Origin: Pseudomonas sp. GM80
GTDB taxonomy: Bacteria > Pseudomonadota > Gammaproteobacteria > Pseudomonadales > Pseudomonadaceae
Direction of reading: 5' to 3'
DNA: 64,000 nt
Assembly (NCBI RefSeq): GCF_000282515.1
Contig: NZ_AKJD01000069.1
Span: 1-64,000 of the forward strand
In this document: positions 55,108 through 64,000 of the stretch, piece after piece
How positions within the stretch are numbered: position 1 is the first letter of the stretch
Layout of the letters: every line of letters starts with the position of its first letter
Made by a program: the position numbers and the translations under genes
The notes under the pieces: model-generated
Seen by the model: only the letters and a program-made list of their open reading frames with translations
Told to the model about the DNA's origin: nothing
Database searches by the model: none

Positions 55108-56061
55108 TTAAAGCGCGAAAGGCAAAGGTGTATTGACCTGCTGCCGCTGCGCCAAGCGCTGCTCAAATTCCCGCGGATCGTGAATCAACACGTCCTGCCC
55201 GGCAAACTGCTCCGCCGCAATCAACCGCGACAGCCAGAACCGCACACACGCCACGCGCAGCATCGTCGGCCACAACTCAGCCTCCGCCGCGGTGAACGGG
55301 CGCAGCGCCGCATAAGCGCCAAGGAATGCGCGGGCACGCGGGCCATCGAGCAAACCGTGCTCGTCCGAGCACCAGTCATTCAAGGCAATCGCCACGTCGT
55401 ACAGCATCGGCCCCGAGCAGGCGTTGTAGAAGTCGATCAAACCGGTCAGGTGCGTGCCTTCGAACATCGCGTTGTCGCGAAACAGGTCGGCATGGATGTT
55501 GGCCCGAGGCAGCGCAAGAATCTTGTCTTTGCGCTCGGTGATTTCATCCAGCGCATTTTGCAGCAAGGCACGCGGCTCATCGCTCAGGTGCGAGAGAAAT
55601 TCGCTGCCCTCTTCCAGCATCCAGTCCAGGCCACGATCGGTCTTGCGCTTGATCATGCGCTCGCCCTGCGTCGCCAGGTGCAGGTGCGCCTGCAACTCGC
55701 CGACCTGCGCGCAATGCTGGGCATTAGCGATTTTGATGTGCTTGCCGGACAGGCGCGGTTGCAGCAGCGCCGGTTTGCCTTTCAGCTCACGCAACGCCAC
55801 GCCGTCGGTGGTGCGCAAAGCGTACGGCACCGGCAGATCGGCTTCGTGGAGCACGTCGAGCAGGTCGATGAAAAACGGCATCTCCTGCACCGGGCCGCGC
55901 TCGACCAGGGTCAGGACGAATTCGCCCTGCTCCAGACTGATAAAGAAATTGGTGTTTTCGCTGCCGGCGGCGATCCCCTGGAAATCAAGCAGACGGCCAA
56001 GCCCGTAAGGGGCGAGAAAGGTTTCCAGCTCGGGCCGAGCCAGGGGAGTGAACACAGACAT
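55108..56061 (-). CDS. thrB: homoserine kinase (ThrB2 type)
   Basis: This 317-residue protein has the aminoglycoside-phosphotransferase fold, which is how pseudomonads make homoserine kinase instead of the GHMP type. The catalytic loop is ANIHADLFRDNAMF and the metal site is GLIDFYNACSGPMLYDVA. The N-terminal GSENTNFFISLEQGEFVLTL strand is typical. It phosphorylates homoserine for threonine synthesis. It is 61 bases downstream of the DUF2782 gene in the same orientation. Confidence 0.92.
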   Translation of the reverse strand: MSVFTPLARPELETFLAPYGLGRLLDFQGIAAGSENTNFFISLEQGEFVLTLVERGPVQEMPFFIDLLDVLHEADLPVPYALRTTDGVALRELKGKPALLQPRLSGKHIKIANAQHCAQVGELQAHLHLATQGERMIKRKTDRGLDWMLEEGSEFLSHLSDEPRALLQNALDEITERKDKILALPRANIHADLFRDNAMFEGTHLTGLIDFYNACSGPMLYDVAIALNDWCSDEHGLLDGPRARAFLGAYAALRPFTAAEAELWPTMLRVACVRFWLSRLIAAEQFAGQDVLIHDPREFEQRLAQRQQVNTPLPFAL

Positions 56062-56122
56062 GGTTAAAAACTGCTCAGTTCAGGCGTCGCGGTCAGGCGA
56101 CGCCGATTAAAAGTCGGGAAAC

Positions 56123-56419
56123 TTACTTCCAGGTAAAGATTTCCCACGACGGAATCAGCATATCCGGCTGGTCGGAGCGAATGTAGTTCGCGTCCGTGCC
56201 ATCGGCGCGCACCAGGAAATACGGTTTGCCACCCTTTGGCGTGACCTTGATCGCGTAGACGAAGCCACTGCGACTGTATTCCTGGATGACCTTGTCGCCT
56301 TCCGTGTGCGTGTTGATCGTAACTTCCGGCTCCGAGGCGGGCGCATCATCCGCCGCCATCGCGGCTAACGGTGAGGCAGCAATCAGACCGACCAGCAGCA
56401 AGCGATTTAACGTACGCAT
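56123..56419 (-). CDS. DUF2782 periplasmic protein
   Basis: This 98-residue protein has a signal peptide ending AAMAA. DUF2782 pattern: INTHTEGDKVIQEYSRSGFVYAIKVTPKGGKPYFL cut at its key parts VIQEYSRSGFVYAIKV and GKPYFLV, ending MLIPSWEIFTW. Function is unknown. The position between thrB and polA is conserved in Pseudomonas. It is divergent from polA. Confidence 0.88.
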   Translation of the reverse strand: MRTLNRLLLVGLIAASPLAAMAADDAPASEPEVTINTHTEGDKVIQEYSRSGFVYAIKVTPKGGKPYFLVRADGTDANYIRSDQPDMLIPSWEIFTWK

Positions 56420-56493
56420 GATAACCTTGTCCCTTTGTCGTCAACGGTCCCGCTATTCTAGCGCCGGACCCGCCGAAAAGGTTGATCCTGCTC

Positions 56494-59298
56494 ATGAGCC
56501 AAGCCCCCCTCGTCCTGGTGGACGGTTCGTCTTACCTGTACCGCGCGTTTCACGCGCTGCCACCACTGACCACTTCCAAAGGCCTGCCGACCGGTGCGGT
56601 CAAAGGCGTGCTGAACATGCTCAAGAGTCTGCGCAAGCAGTACCCGGACAGCCCGTTCGCCGTGGTGTTCGACGCCAAGGGTGGGACATTTCGCGATGAG
56701 ATGTACGCCGAATACAAAGCCAATCGCCCAAGCATGCCCGACGACATGCGCGTGCAGATCGAGCCGCTGCACCAGAGCGTGATCGCCCTCGGTTTCCCGC
56801 TGTTGTGCGTGGAAGGCGTCGAGGCCGACGACGTCATCGGCACCCTTGCCCGCAGCAGCGCGGCGGCGGATCGCCCGGTGGTCATCTCCACCGGCGACAA
56901 GGACATGGCGCAACTGGTCGATGGCCACATTACCTTGGTCAACACCATGTCCGGTAGCTCGATGGACGTCGAAGGCGTGAAGGAGAAATTCGGCGTCGCA
57001 CCGGAGCAGATCATCGATTATCTGGCGCTGATGGGCGATTCGTCCGACAACATTCCAGGCGTTCCGGGCATCGGCCCGAAGACCGCTTCCGGCTTGCTGG
57101 TCGGCGTCAACGGTGGCCTCACCGAGTTGTACGCCAATCTCGACATCGTCCCGACCCTGCCGATTCGCGGCGCGAAAACCCTGCCGGCCAAGCTCGAAGA
57201 ACATAAGGAAATGGCATTCCTCTCCTATCAACTGGCGACGATCAAGATCGACGTGCCGCTGGACGTTGAGCTCGATGATCTGCAAATGGGCGCGGAAGAC
57301 CCGGCCAAGCTCTACGAGCTGTACTCGCTGCTGGAATTCAAAAGCTGGATCAATGATCTGGATCGCGACGCCAAACGCTTGGAATTGAGCGCGGCCAGCG
57401 AGCCTGCACCGGCCGGCGATCTGTTCAGCGCGCCAGAAGCCGAAGCGCCTGCCGCTTCGACTGAAGCGGCGTACGAAACCATCCTCGATCAGGCACGTTT
57501 TGACGTCTGGCTGGAAAAACTCAATAACGCCAAACTGTTCGCCTTCGACACCGAAACCACCGGCATCGATGCGCAGCAGGCGCAACTGGTCGGTCTGTCG
57601 TTCGCCGTGCAGGCCAACGAGGCCGCGTACATTCCGCTGACCCACTCCTACATCGGCGTGCCAGAACAGCTGGATCGCGACACCGTGCTGCGTGCACTCA
57701 AACCAATTCTGGAAGACCCGAACAAGCTCAAGGTCGGCCAGCACGCCAAGTTCGACATGAATATCCTCGCCAACTGCGCCATCGGTGGTGATCAGAGCCA
57801 AGGCATCAGCGTGCGCGGCATCGCCTTCGACACGATGCTTGAGTCCTACGTGCTCAACTCCACCGCCACCCGCCACGACATGGACAGCCTCGCGCAGAAG
57901 TACCTGGATCACACCACCGTGAGCTTCCAGGACATCGCCGGCAAAGGCGCCAAGCAGCTGACCTTCGACCAGATCGCCTTGGAACAGGCCGGGCCGTACG
58001 CCGCCGAAGACGCTGACATCACGTTGCGTTTGCACCAGACTTTGTTCGAAAAGCTCAGCGCCATCCCGAGTCTGGCCAGCGTGCTGACCGACATCGAAAT
58101 CCCGTTGGTGCCGGTTCTCGCACGCATCGAACGCCAAGGCGCGTTCGTTGACGCGGAGCTGCTCGGCATCCAGAGCATCGAGCTGGGCAACAAAATGGTC
58201 GCGCTGGAGCGCGAAGCGTTCGAGATCGCCGGGGAAGAATTCAACCTCGGCTCGCCGAAACAACTGGGCGTGATTCTCTACGAGAAACTCGGCCTGCCGG
58301 TACTGAAAAAGACCGCCAAGGGTCAGCCGTCCACTGCTGAAGAAGTGTTGGCGAAACTCGCCGAAGACGATCACCGCTTGCCGAAGGTGCTGATGGAGCA
58401 CCGCTCGATGAGCAAGCTGAAAAGCACTTACACCGATCGCCTGCCAGAGCAGATCAACCCGCGTACCGGGCGCATCCACACTTCGTATCATCAGGCCGTG
58501 GCGTCGACCGGTCGCTTGTCTTCCAGTGATCCCAACCTGCAGAACATCCCGGTGCGTACCGCTGAAGGTCGTCGTATCCGTCAGGCGTTCGTCGCGCCGA
58601 AAGGCTACAAACTGCTGGCAGCGGACTATTCGCAGATCGAACTGCGGATCATGGCGCACCTGTCCAAGGACGAAGGCCTGATGAACGCCTTCCGCAACAA
58701 TCTCGACGTGCACACCGCCACCGCTGCCGAAGTGTTCAAGGTCGAACTGCACGAAGTCAGCTCCGATCAGCGTCGTGGCGCCAAGGCGATCAACTTCGGC
58801 CTGATCTACGGCATGGGCGCGCAGAAGCTCGGCAAGGACATCGGCGTAGACACCAAGACTGCCAAGGCTTACATCGACACTTACTTCGCCCGTTATCCGG
58901 GGGTTCGCGAGTACATGGATCGCACCCGCGCGCAGGCAGCGGATCAGGGTTATGTCGAAACGTTCTTTGGTCGTCGCCTGTATTTGCCGGAGATCAACTC
59001 GAACAAGCCGCAGGAACGCGCTGCCGCCGAGCGCACGGCGATCAACGCGCCGATGCAGGGCACGGCTGCCGACATCATCAAGAAAGCCATGGTCGCTGTG
59101 GATGAATGGCTGGCGACGTCCGGGCTGGATGCCAGAGTCATCCTGCAGGTACACGATGAACTGGTTCTGGAGGTTCGCGAGGATCTGGTCGAGCAGGTCA
59201 GCGCCGAAATTCGCGTGCACATGAGCGAAGCGGCGAAACTGGATGTACCGCTGCTGGTCGAAGTCGGTGTAGGCAACAATTGGGATGAGGCTCATTGA
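56494..59298 (+). CDS. polA: DNA polymerase I
   Basis: This 934-residue polymerase has three intact domains. The 5'-3' exonuclease (residues ~1-290) has [15 protein letters not shown] and [18 protein letters not shown]. The 3'-5' proofreading domain (~330-510) has the [11 protein letters not shown] site. The polymerase domain has [13 protein letters not shown] (motif A), [16 protein letters not shown] (O helix) and [11 protein letters not shown] (motif C). It joins Okazaki fragments and fills repair gaps. ATG 56494 is used; a TTG at 56482 is adjacent to the AAAAGG site and unlikely. Confidence 0.97.
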   Translation: MSQAPLVLVDGSSYLYRAFHALPPLTTSKGLPTGAVKGVLNMLKSLRKQYPDSPFAVVFDAKGGTFRDEMYAEYKANRPSMPDDMRVQIEPLHQSVIALGFPLLCVEGVEADDVIGTLARSSAAADRPVVISTGDKDMAQLVDGHITLVNTMSGSSMDVEGVKEKFGVAPEQIIDYLALMGDSSDNIPGVPGIGPKTASGLLVGVNGGLTELYANLDIVPTLPIRGAKTLPAKLEEHKEMAFLSYQLATIKIDVPLDVELDDLQMGAEDPAKLYELYSLLEFKSWINDLDRDAKRLELSAASEPAPAGDLFSAPEAEAPAASTEAAYETILDQARFDVWLEKLNNAKLFAFDTETTGIDAQQAQLVGLSFAVQANEAAYIPLTHSYIGVPEQLDRDTVLRALKPILEDPNKLKVGQHAKFDMNILANCAIGGDQSQGISVRGIAFDTMLESYVLNSTATRHDMDSLAQKYLDHTTVSFQDIAGKGAKQLTFDQIALEQAGPYAAEDADITLRLHQTLFEKLSAIPSLASVLTDIEIPLVPVLARIERQGAFVDAELLGIQSIELGNKMVALEREAFEIAGEEFNLGSPKQLGVILYEKLGLPVLKKTAKGQPSTAEEVLAKLAEDDHRLPKVLMEHRSMSKLKSTYTDRLPEQINPRTGRIHTSYHQAVASTGRLSSSDPNLQNIPVRTAEGRRIRQAFVAPKGYKLLAADYSQIELRIMAHLSKDEGLMNAFRNNLDVHTATAAEVFKVELHEVSSDQRRGAKAINFGLIYGMGAQKLGKDIGVDTKTAKAYIDTYFARYPGVREYMDRTRAQAADQGYVETFFGRRLYLPEINSNKPQERAAAERTAINAPMQGTAADIIKKAMVAVDEWLATSGLDARVILQVHDELVLEVREDLVEQVSAEIRVHMSEAAKLDVPLLVEVGVGNNWDEAH

Positions 59299-59316
59299 GC
59301 CTTTTGAACACGGTTT

Positions 59317-59337
59317 GCCGCGACCTGTTGTCGCGGC
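59317..59337 (+). other. hairpin after polA
   Basis: GCCGCGAC and GTCGCGGC pair perfectly around a 5-base loop 18 bases after the polA stop. No U tract follows immediately. It may be the processed 3' end or a weak terminator. Confidence 0.5.
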
Positions 59338-59405
59338 GAGCCCGGTAAAACCTGCATATTTCGAAAAGCACTTGAGATTATTCCAAAGCTTTTTGAAAAA
59401 AATCT

Positions 59406-59433
59406 GAACTAATCTGGAAGGACACTACTCAGA
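59406..59433 (+). promoter_or_regulatory. AlgU (sigma-22/RpoE-type) promoter of ersA
   Basis: GAACTA (59406-59411) and TCAGA (59429-59433) are separated by 17 bases. They match the AlgU consensus GAACTT-N16/17-TCTGA with one change in each box, and predict transcription from about 59440. Confidence 0.7.
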
Positions 59434-59439
59434 GTTACT

Positions 59440-59570
59440 GAATGGCTGGTGAAGCCCTTCGATGCTCCTATGTTGTGTTAAGTGTTGGCAGATATCTGAA
59501 CCCCGCCCTAGCGGTTCGGAACTTAAACCCCGGAATTTCTCCCTCCCCAATGAAATCCGGGGCTTTTTTT
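59440..59570 (+). ncRNA. ersA: ErsA small RNA (Spot 42-position sRNA)
   Basis: This call rests on position (between polA and engB, the known ersA site in Pseudomonas), an AlgU-type promoter just upstream, and an intrinsic terminator (CCCCGGAATTT...AAATCCGGGG then seven T). The terminator loop is the C/U-rich CTCCCTCCCC stretch typical of ErsA and used for pairing with targets. The predicted length, about 131 bases, agrees with the roughly 130 bases of the P. aeruginosa RNA. ErsA is an Hfq-dependent, envelope-stress-induced regulator of algC, oprD and biofilm traits. The remainder of the 409-base polA-engB gap shows nothing more. Confidence 0.82.
59523..59570 (+). terminator. intrinsic terminator of ersA
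   Basis: The stem CCCCGGA(A)TTT with AAATCCGGGG has one bulged A, a 12-base C-rich loop and a seven-T tract at 59564-59570. Confidence 0.88.
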
Positions 59571-59707
59571 GCCCAAAATTTGTCTGTAGCGCGTTCATGC
59601 TGCGTTGAAAGATCAGCTCAAATGCTCATTTAGGTCCCCTAAACTCCGCTTTTCACTGCCCTTTCGCCTTGCCTGAACACACTACAAACAAATTTCCATA
59701 TCCCGAC

Positions 59708-60352
59708 TTACTCGGCTGCCGCCTCGGCGCCTTTGTCTGCCAGTTCCATCCAGCCTGCCAATACAGTGTAGGCCTCTTCCAGGCCCATGCGTTTTGGTGC
59801 CGAGAACAGCTGGATGGTGACCAGGTCGCCCCAGCCTTTACGGATTTCCGACTGCACTTTGAGCAGGGTGTTCTTGGCTGCGCCGTAGGTCAGTTTGTCC
59901 GCCTTGGTCAGCAGGATGTGCATCGGCATGCCGGCCGCAACGGCCCAGTCGAGCATCAGCAGGTCGAAGTCGGTCATTGGATGACGGATGTCCATCATCA
60001 GAATCAAACCCTTCAAACTCTCGCGGCCACCGAGGTAAGCCTCAAGGTGACGCTGCCAGTGCATCTTCAGCGGGATCGGTACTTTTGCGTAACCGTAGCC
60101 CGGCAGGTCGACCAGACGGCGATCTTCGTCTAGCTTGAAGAAGTTCAACAGCTGTGTGCGACCCGGAGTTTTCGAGGTGCGCGCCAGGCTGGCGTGAGTC
60201 AATGTGTTCAGCGCGCTGGATTTACCGGCGTTGGAACGGCCGGCAAACGCTACTTCGAAGCCTTCGTCGTCAGGGCATTGATCGACTTTGGCGGCACTGA
60301 GCATGAACGTGGACTGTTGGCACAGGCCGAGGATGGGATTCTTGAGTTGCAT
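59708..60352 (-). CDS. engB: ribosome biogenesis GTPase EngB (YihA/YsxC)
   Basis: This 214-residue GTPase is needed for 50S assembly and cell division. G-motifs: G1 GRSNAGKSS (residues ~38-46), G3 [10 protein letters not shown] and G4 [11 protein letters not shown] 60352 has GGAAAT upstream; the longer frame to 60478 is not family-like. It is convergent with ersA and divergent from the cytochrome genes. Confidence 0.95.
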   Translation of the reverse strand: MQLKNPILGLCQQSTFMLSAAKVDQCPDDEGFEVAFAGRSNAGKSSALNTLTHASLARTSKTPGRTQLLNFFKLDEDRRLVDLPGYGYAKVPIPLKMHWQRHLEAYLGGRESLKGLILMMDIRHPMTDFDLLMLDWAVAAGMPMHILLTKADKLTYGAAKNTLLKVQSEIRKGWGDLVTIQLFSAPKRMGLEEAYTVLAGWMELADKGAEAAAE

Positions 60353-60543
60353 GGGATTTCCGATGTGGGCGGCGCCGGGATTGGGCGCGGAACGCGGTGT
60401 CGCTTCCGTTTCAGTGACGCCAGTATATAATGCCGCAGATTTTGTGTGTGCTTTGTCCCAGCGAAGGATGAAGTTCACGAGAGCGACAGACTTTGATTGC
60501 GCATTAGAACGCAGAACGCTCTCAACCCTGAAAAGGTCGTTTT

Positions 60544-60849
60544 ATGACGAAATGGCTGCTGGCTGCCGGAGTCTTGATGCCGCTTTACAGCGCACAGGCT
60601 ACACAGGATCCGGAAGCCGTGTACAACCGTGTTTGTGGTGCCTGTCATTCCGGCCAACTACCCATGGCGCCCGAAAGAGGCGATCAGGAAGCTTGGACGC
60701 CGAGGTTGGCGAAAGGTATGGGGACGCTGGTGCAACACGTGACCCAGGGTTTCAAGGCGATGCCGCCGCGTGGTTTGTGCATGGACTGCAGTGCCGAGGA
60801 TTACCAAGCCATCATCCTTTGGATGAGCGCGAGTAAGCCCGGTCCATAA
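60544..60849 (+). CDS. cytochrome c5-like monoheme cytochrome
   Basis: This 101-residue exported protein has one heme site CGACH (Cys31, Cys34, His35). A distal Met lies in FKAMPPRGLCMDCS, whose second CxxC forms the disulfide typical of cytochrome c5. The signal peptide ends SAQA. It is a periplasmic electron carrier next to cytochrome c4, 30 bases upstream in the same direction, and could feed the caa3 oxidase. Confidence 0.92.
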   Translation: MTKWLLAAGVLMPLYSAQATQDPEAVYNRVCGACHSGQLPMAPERGDQEAWTPRLAKGMGTLVQHVTQGFKAMPPRGLCMDCSAEDYQAIILWMSASKPGP

Positions 60850-60879
60850 CTTAACCCTTAGCCGTAGTTGGATTAGCTG

Positions 60880-61491
60880 ATGAACAAATTGATCGTGAGT
60901 CTGCTGTTGACCGTGGGAATTTCAGGCTTCGCCCATGCTGCCGGTGATGCCGCAGCGGGCCAGGCAAAAGCCGCCGTTTGCGGAGCCTGCCATGGCCCGG
61001 ACGGCAACAGCATGGCGCCAAACTTTCCAAAACTGGCCGGTCAAGGTGAACGCTACCTGACCAAGCAACTGCACGACATTAAGTCGGGCAAGCGCACCGT
61101 TCTGGAAATGACCGGGCTGCTGACCAACCTGAGCGATCAGGATCTGGCCGACATCGCCGCCTACTTCGCCAGCCAGAAAGGCAGCGTCGGCGCCGCCGAT
61201 CCGAAGATCGTCGCTCGCGGTGAAGCACTGTTCCGTGGCGGCAACCTCGCCAAAGGGCTGCCAGCCTGCACCGGTTGCCACTCGCCGAATGGCGCCGGCA
61301 ACGCCGCTGCCGGCTTCCCGCACCTGGGTGGCCAACACGCTCAATACATCGCCAAGCAACTGACCGATTTCCGCAAGGAAGAAGGTGGCCGCACCAACGA
61401 CGGCGACACCATGACCATGCAGACCATCGCCAAGCGCCTCAGCGACGAAGACATCGCGGCGGTCTCCAGCTACATTCAGGGTTTGCACTAA
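60880..61491 (+). CDS. cc4: diheme cytochrome c4
   Basis: This 203-residue protein has a signal peptide ending AHAAG and two homologous cytochrome c halves, with CGACH (Cys34-His38) and CTGCH (near residue 132). It is a periplasmic, membrane-associated donor to cytochrome oxidases. It is probably co-transcribed with the c5-like gene and followed by a REP half-site and a terminator. Confidence 0.95.
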   Translation: MNKLIVSLLLTVGISGFAHAAGDAAAGQAKAAVCGACHGPDGNSMAPNFPKLAGQGERYLTKQLHDIKSGKRTVLEMTGLLTNLSDQDLADIAAYFASQKGSVGAADPKIVARGEALFRGGNLAKGLPACTGCHSPNGAGNAAAGFPHLGGQHAQYIAKQLTDFRKEEGGRTNDGDTMTMQTIAKRLSDEDIAAVSSYIQGLH

Positions 61492-61524
61492 GCGCGTCGT
61501 ATCGGGCGTTGAGCGGGGCTGAAG

Positions 61525-61558
61525 ATCAAAAGATCGCAGCCTTCGGCAGCGCCTACAG
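61525..61558. repeat. single REP, family A (unpaired)
   Basis: One arm only (GATCAAAAGATCGCAGCCTT...CGGCAGCGCCTACAGG) with one change from the family sequence (GCGCC for GCTCC). No inverted partner lies within 100 bases. It is probably a decayed REP pair. Confidence 0.85.
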
Positions 61559-61635
61559 GGGAGTTGCGCGATTCAATGCAGGAGTTGATATCTCCGGCAA
61601 TGTTAACGCTCGATTAATCCGTCGCAGCAAGTATA

Positions 61636-61665
61636 AAAAGGGTGGCTTTGGCCGCCCTTTTTTGT
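61636..61665 (+). terminator. intrinsic terminator after cytochrome c4
   Basis: An 11-bp stem with one G-T wobble (61636-61646 with 61651-61661), a TTTG loop and a six-T run, 145 bases after the cc4 stop. Confidence 0.85.
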
Positions 61666-61757
61666 GGCCGCTGCCGTTACACTACAGAACTCATGCCCGC
61701 CAGGATCTGTCTGAAAACAGGTCGCGCGAGGCGACCAAAATTGTCCAGGAGTAAAGC

Positions 61758-62399
61758 ATGCGTAATCTGATCATCAGCGCCGCTCTCGTCGCTGCCAGCC
61801 TGTTCGGCGTGACCGCTCAAGCCGCCGAAGCCCCTGCCGCCCCTTACGTGGAACTGGCCAACCCGGTTCCGGTTGCAGAGCCTGGCAAGATCGAAGTGGT
61901 CGAGCTGTTCTGGTACGGCTGCCCGCACTGCTACGCCTTTGAGCCGGTGATCAACCCATGGGTTGAAAAACTGCCCAAGGACGTCAACTTCGTGCGTATT
62001 CCGGCGATGTTCGGCGGCCCGTGGGACGCTCACGGCCAGATGTTCCTGACCCTGGAAGCCATGGGTGTCGAGCACAAGGTTCACGCGGCGGTTTTCGAAG
62101 CAATCCAGAAACAACACAAAAAGCTGACCGACAAGAACGACATGGCTGACTTCCTCGCCACCCAAGGCGTGGACAAGGACAAGTTCCTCGCCACCTTCGA
62201 CTCGTTCGCCATCAAAGGTCAGATCGTCAAGGCGCGTGAACTGGCCAAGAAGTATGAAATCACCGGGGTGCCAACCATGATCGTCAACGGCAAGTACCGC
62301 TTCGACATCGGCTCTGCCGGTGGTGCCGAACAAGCGCTGCAACTGGCTGATCAACTGGTCGCCAAAGAGCGAGCGGCAACCAAGGCTGCTGCCAACTAA
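61758..62399 (+). CDS. dsbA: thiol:disulfide interchange protein DsbA
   Basis: This 213-residue periplasmic oxidase has a signal peptide ending TAQAA and active site Cys55-Pro-His-Cys58 in VVELFWYGCPHCYAFEP. The cis-proline is in ITGVPTMIVNGKYR. It introduces disulfides into exported proteins. CCAGGAG precedes the ATG. The next gene starts 14 bases later, suggesting co-transcription. Confidence 0.95.
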   Translation: MRNLIISAALVAASLFGVTAQAAEAPAAPYVELANPVPVAEPGKIEVVELFWYGCPHCYAFEPVINPWVEKLPKDVNFVRIPAMFGGPWDAHGQMFLTLEAMGVEHKVHAAVFEAIQKQHKKLTDKNDMADFLATQGVDKDKFLATFDSFAIKGQIVKARELAKKYEITGVPTMIVNGKYRFDIGSAGGAEQALQLADQLVAKERAATKAAAN

Positions 62400-62413
62400 G
62401 CGCGGCAACCGCC

Positions 62414-63292
62414 ATGCGCCGCTGGAAGTCTGAACGCCTCGTTGGCCTGCATGATCCGCAGGTCAACGAGCATCACCTGGCGTCAACGGGCCTGCCCGCG
62501 GACCAGCGTCTGCGCCTGCTCAGTTTCAATATCCAGGTCGGCATCAGCACCGAGCGTTATCGACATTACCTGACGCGCAGCTGGCAGCATCTGCTGCCGC
62601 ACAATGGGCGCTCGGGCAATCTGCAAAAGATCGGCGATCTGCTCGGCGACTTCGATCTGGTCGCCCTGCAGGAAGCCGATGGCGGCAGCCTGCGTTCGGG
62701 CTACGTCAATCAGGTCGAACACTTGGCCCACCTCGGCGCCTTCCCCTACTGGTATCAACAACTCAATCGCAACCTCGGTCGACTGGCCCAGCACAGCAAT
62801 GGCGTGCTCAGTCGCCTGAAGCCGTGGGCGATCGAGGATCATCCCCTGCCCGGCCCGAAAGGTCGTGGCGCGATTCTGCTGCGTTTCGGCGAAGGTCCGG
62901 AGGCACTGGTGGTGGTGATGATGCACCTGGCCCTCGGCGCGCGAACGCGCAGCCTGCAACTGGCCTATATTCGTGAGCTGATTGGTGGCTATAAACACCA
63001 AGTGTTGATGGGCGACATGAACACCCACGCCAGCGATCTGCTACAACACTCACCGTTACGCGATCTTGGCCTGCTGGCCCCACAGCTGGAAGCGACGTTC
63101 CCCAGCTGGCGCCCGCAGCGTTGCCTTGATCATATTTTGCTCAGCCCGACCCTGACCCTGGAAAGAGTCCAAGTGCTGGCCCAACCGATTTCCGATCACC
63201 TGCCGGTCGCGGTAGAGATTCGTCTGCCGGGTTCGCTTACGGCCGATGCATTGCCCGCGATGAGTCCTGCCCCTCGCGGAACCCCTGAATGA
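62414..63292 (+). CDS. endonuclease/exonuclease/phosphatase (EEP) family protein
   Basis: This 292-residue EEP-fold protein has [11 protein letters not shown], the metal-binding Glu in [29 protein letters not shown], the MGDMNTH motif and the SDHLPV His. All catalytic positions of the DNase I/Mg-dependent phosphatase fold are present. The substrate (nucleic acid, phosphoinositide-like or other phosphodiester) is not determined. Its stop overlaps the start of dgcP (ATGA), as in the PA5488-PA5487 pair. Confidence 0.87.
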   Translation: MRRWKSERLVGLHDPQVNEHHLASTGLPADQRLRLLSFNIQVGISTERYRHYLTRSWQHLLPHNGRSGNLQKIGDLLGDFDLVALQEADGGSLRSGYVNQVEHLAHLGAFPYWYQQLNRNLGRLAQHSNGVLSRLKPWAIEDHPLPGPKGRGAILLRFGEGPEALVVVMMHLALGARTRSLQLAYIRELIGGYKHQVLMGDMNTHASDLLQHSPLRDLGLLAPQLEATFPSWRPQRCLDHILLSPTLTLERVQVLAQPISDHLPVAVEIRLPGSLTADALPAMSPAPRGTPE

Positions 63293-64000
63293 GCGACGAC
63301 GCCCAGCGCTGGAAAGAGAAGTACCTCAAAAGCATCGAACAGCAGGACAAGCTCGAACGGCGCTGGGCCGCCAGGCTCGACTTGCTGCGTCGCGGGCTGG
63401 TGCGCAGCACGCTGGCGGCCGAAGGCACCGACAAGGTCGTCGATCAGTGCATGAAAGAGATGCGCGACGTGGTGCGCACCGACGACATGGATGCCGGCCT
63501 CGCCGCCCTGTTGCCGCGCCTGGAAAAAGCCGTGCTCGATTCCGAGCAGCGCCGCGAAACACGCATCGATCAGGTCAGCACGGCGCTGACCTCACTGGTG
63601 GCTCAGTTGCAGGCCTTGCCGTTGCCCCGGGAAGTGGCGCAACCGCTGAAGAAATTCGCCAAACAACTGGATGGCCGCGTCGGCCAGGCGCGCGAGATGC
63701 CGCTGCTGCTCAGCGAACTGAGTGGCTTGCAGGGCAAGGCGTTGAGCCAGCTGGAAACGCCAGCTGAGCCGGGGCGTCCGGGATTGTTGCAGCGACTGTT
63801 TGGCAGCCGGGAAAACGAAGAAACGCCCGCCCCAACGCCAGAAGCACCACCAGCTCCGGCGGCCGCGTCCGTGCCGGCGGCGCCCTCACCCGTTGCGCCG
63901 CAAGCCGATACAGTGCCCGAGCAGACGACCCCCGTCGCAGCTACTGAACCGGTGATTACAACGACGCCGCCCGTTCAGCAAACTGCACCAGCCATCGAAC
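63289..64000 (+). CDS. dgcP: diguanylate cyclase DgcP, N-terminal part (cut by window edge)
   Basis: Only the first 237 residues are inside the window. They form a charged helical domain ([23 protein letters not shown], then [22 protein letters not shown]) followed by a proline/alanine-rich linker from about residue 175. This is the N-terminal arrangement of P. aeruginosa DgcP (PA5487), which localises to the cell pole by interacting with FimV. The GGDEF domain would lie beyond 64000 and is not seen, so the call depends on synteny and the N-terminus. Confidence 0.75.
   Translation, partial: MSDDAQRWKEKYLKSIEQQDKLERRWAARLDLLRRGLVRSTLAAEGTDKVVDQCMKEMRDVVRTDDMDAGLAALLPRLEKAVLDSEQRRETRIDQVSTALTSLVAQLQALPLPREVAQPLKKFAKQLDGRVGQAREMPLLLSELSGLQGKALSQLETPAEPGRPGLLQRLFGSRENEETPAPTPEAPPAPAAASVPAAPSPVAPQADTVPEQTTPVAATEPVITTTPPVQQTAPAIE

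Noticed and set aside
56458..59295. 945-codon open frame antisense to polA
   Set aside because: It mirrors polA exactly. The long antisense frame is a by-product of GC-rich codon use, and polA has all its motifs.

Overview
The window is GC-rich chromosomal DNA of a Pseudomonas of the fluorescens/putida type. The grounds are the gene content and order (gcdG-gcdH/gcdR, pntAA-AB-B, trpBA/trpI, an aa3 oxidase cluster, metNIQ-katE-zur/znu-thrB-polA-ersA-engB-cc4-dsbA-dgcP), Pseudomonas-specific small families (DUF2388, DUF1161, PA0069, PA5502, TpbA) and three families of Pseudomonas REP palindromes. It is almost entirely core genome. I see no prophage, insertion sequence, CRISPR array, tRNA or rRNA.

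Layout. 1-3.6 kb: glutarate/lysine catabolism (gcdG, gcdH, divergent regulator gcdR). 4-8.6 kb: membrane transhydrogenase pntAA-pntAB-pntB and an acetyl/succinyl-CoA transferase. 8.9-13.2 kb: a small-protein zone with a DUF1127 protein, three tandem secreted DUF2388 proteins translationally linked to a large secreted HExxH/DUF4105 protein, and an RcnB-like protein. 13.3-16.4 kb: trpBA with divergent trpI. 16.4-23.2 kb: small stress and envelope genes (DUF883, dodecin, two DUF1161 proteins, LLM oxidoreductase, OsmC, two paralogous lipoproteins, a lipoprotein aminopeptidase, HAD phosphatase, gamma-carbonic anhydrase). 23.2-28.4 kb: oligopeptidase A (prlC), a YheV-like zinc ribbon, a divergent second M3 peptidase and a TpbA-like periplasmic phosphatase. 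28.7-32.5 kb: three-subunit gluconate 2-dehydrogenase. 32.6 kb: a PA0069-type radical SAM gene with a LexA-box-like operator. 33.9-36.2 kb: beta-carbonic anhydrase plus SulP transporter. 37.4-46 kb: the aa3 cytochrome c oxidase operon with its assembly, copper and heme A genes. 46.2-48.8 kb: metNIQ. 49-51.2 kb: katE. 51.2-55 kb: the zinc regulon (PA5502-like lipoprotein, znuB, znuC, zur, divergent znuA). 55-64 kb: thrB, DUF2782, polA, the sRNA ersA with an AlgU-type promoter, engB, two cytochromes c, dsbA, an EEP-family nuclease/phosphatase and the start of dgcP (cut by the window edge).

How the parts fit. Several sections concern the respiratory chain and its electron supply: transhydrogenase, periplasmic gluconate oxidation, diheme cytochrome c4, the cytochrome c5-like protein and aa3 oxidase with its copper and heme A assembly factors. 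Others concern the envelope and stress: DsbA, ErsA under AlgU, KatE, OsmC, dodecin, zinc uptake and an SOS-type radical SAM gene. Two c-di-GMP-related genes (tpbA-like, dgcP) lie far apart. The least explained parts are the DUF2388/DUF4105 cluster, the altered M3 paralogue, the Sco-like CX3C protein in the oxidase operon, and the LexA box nested inside a transcription terminator.
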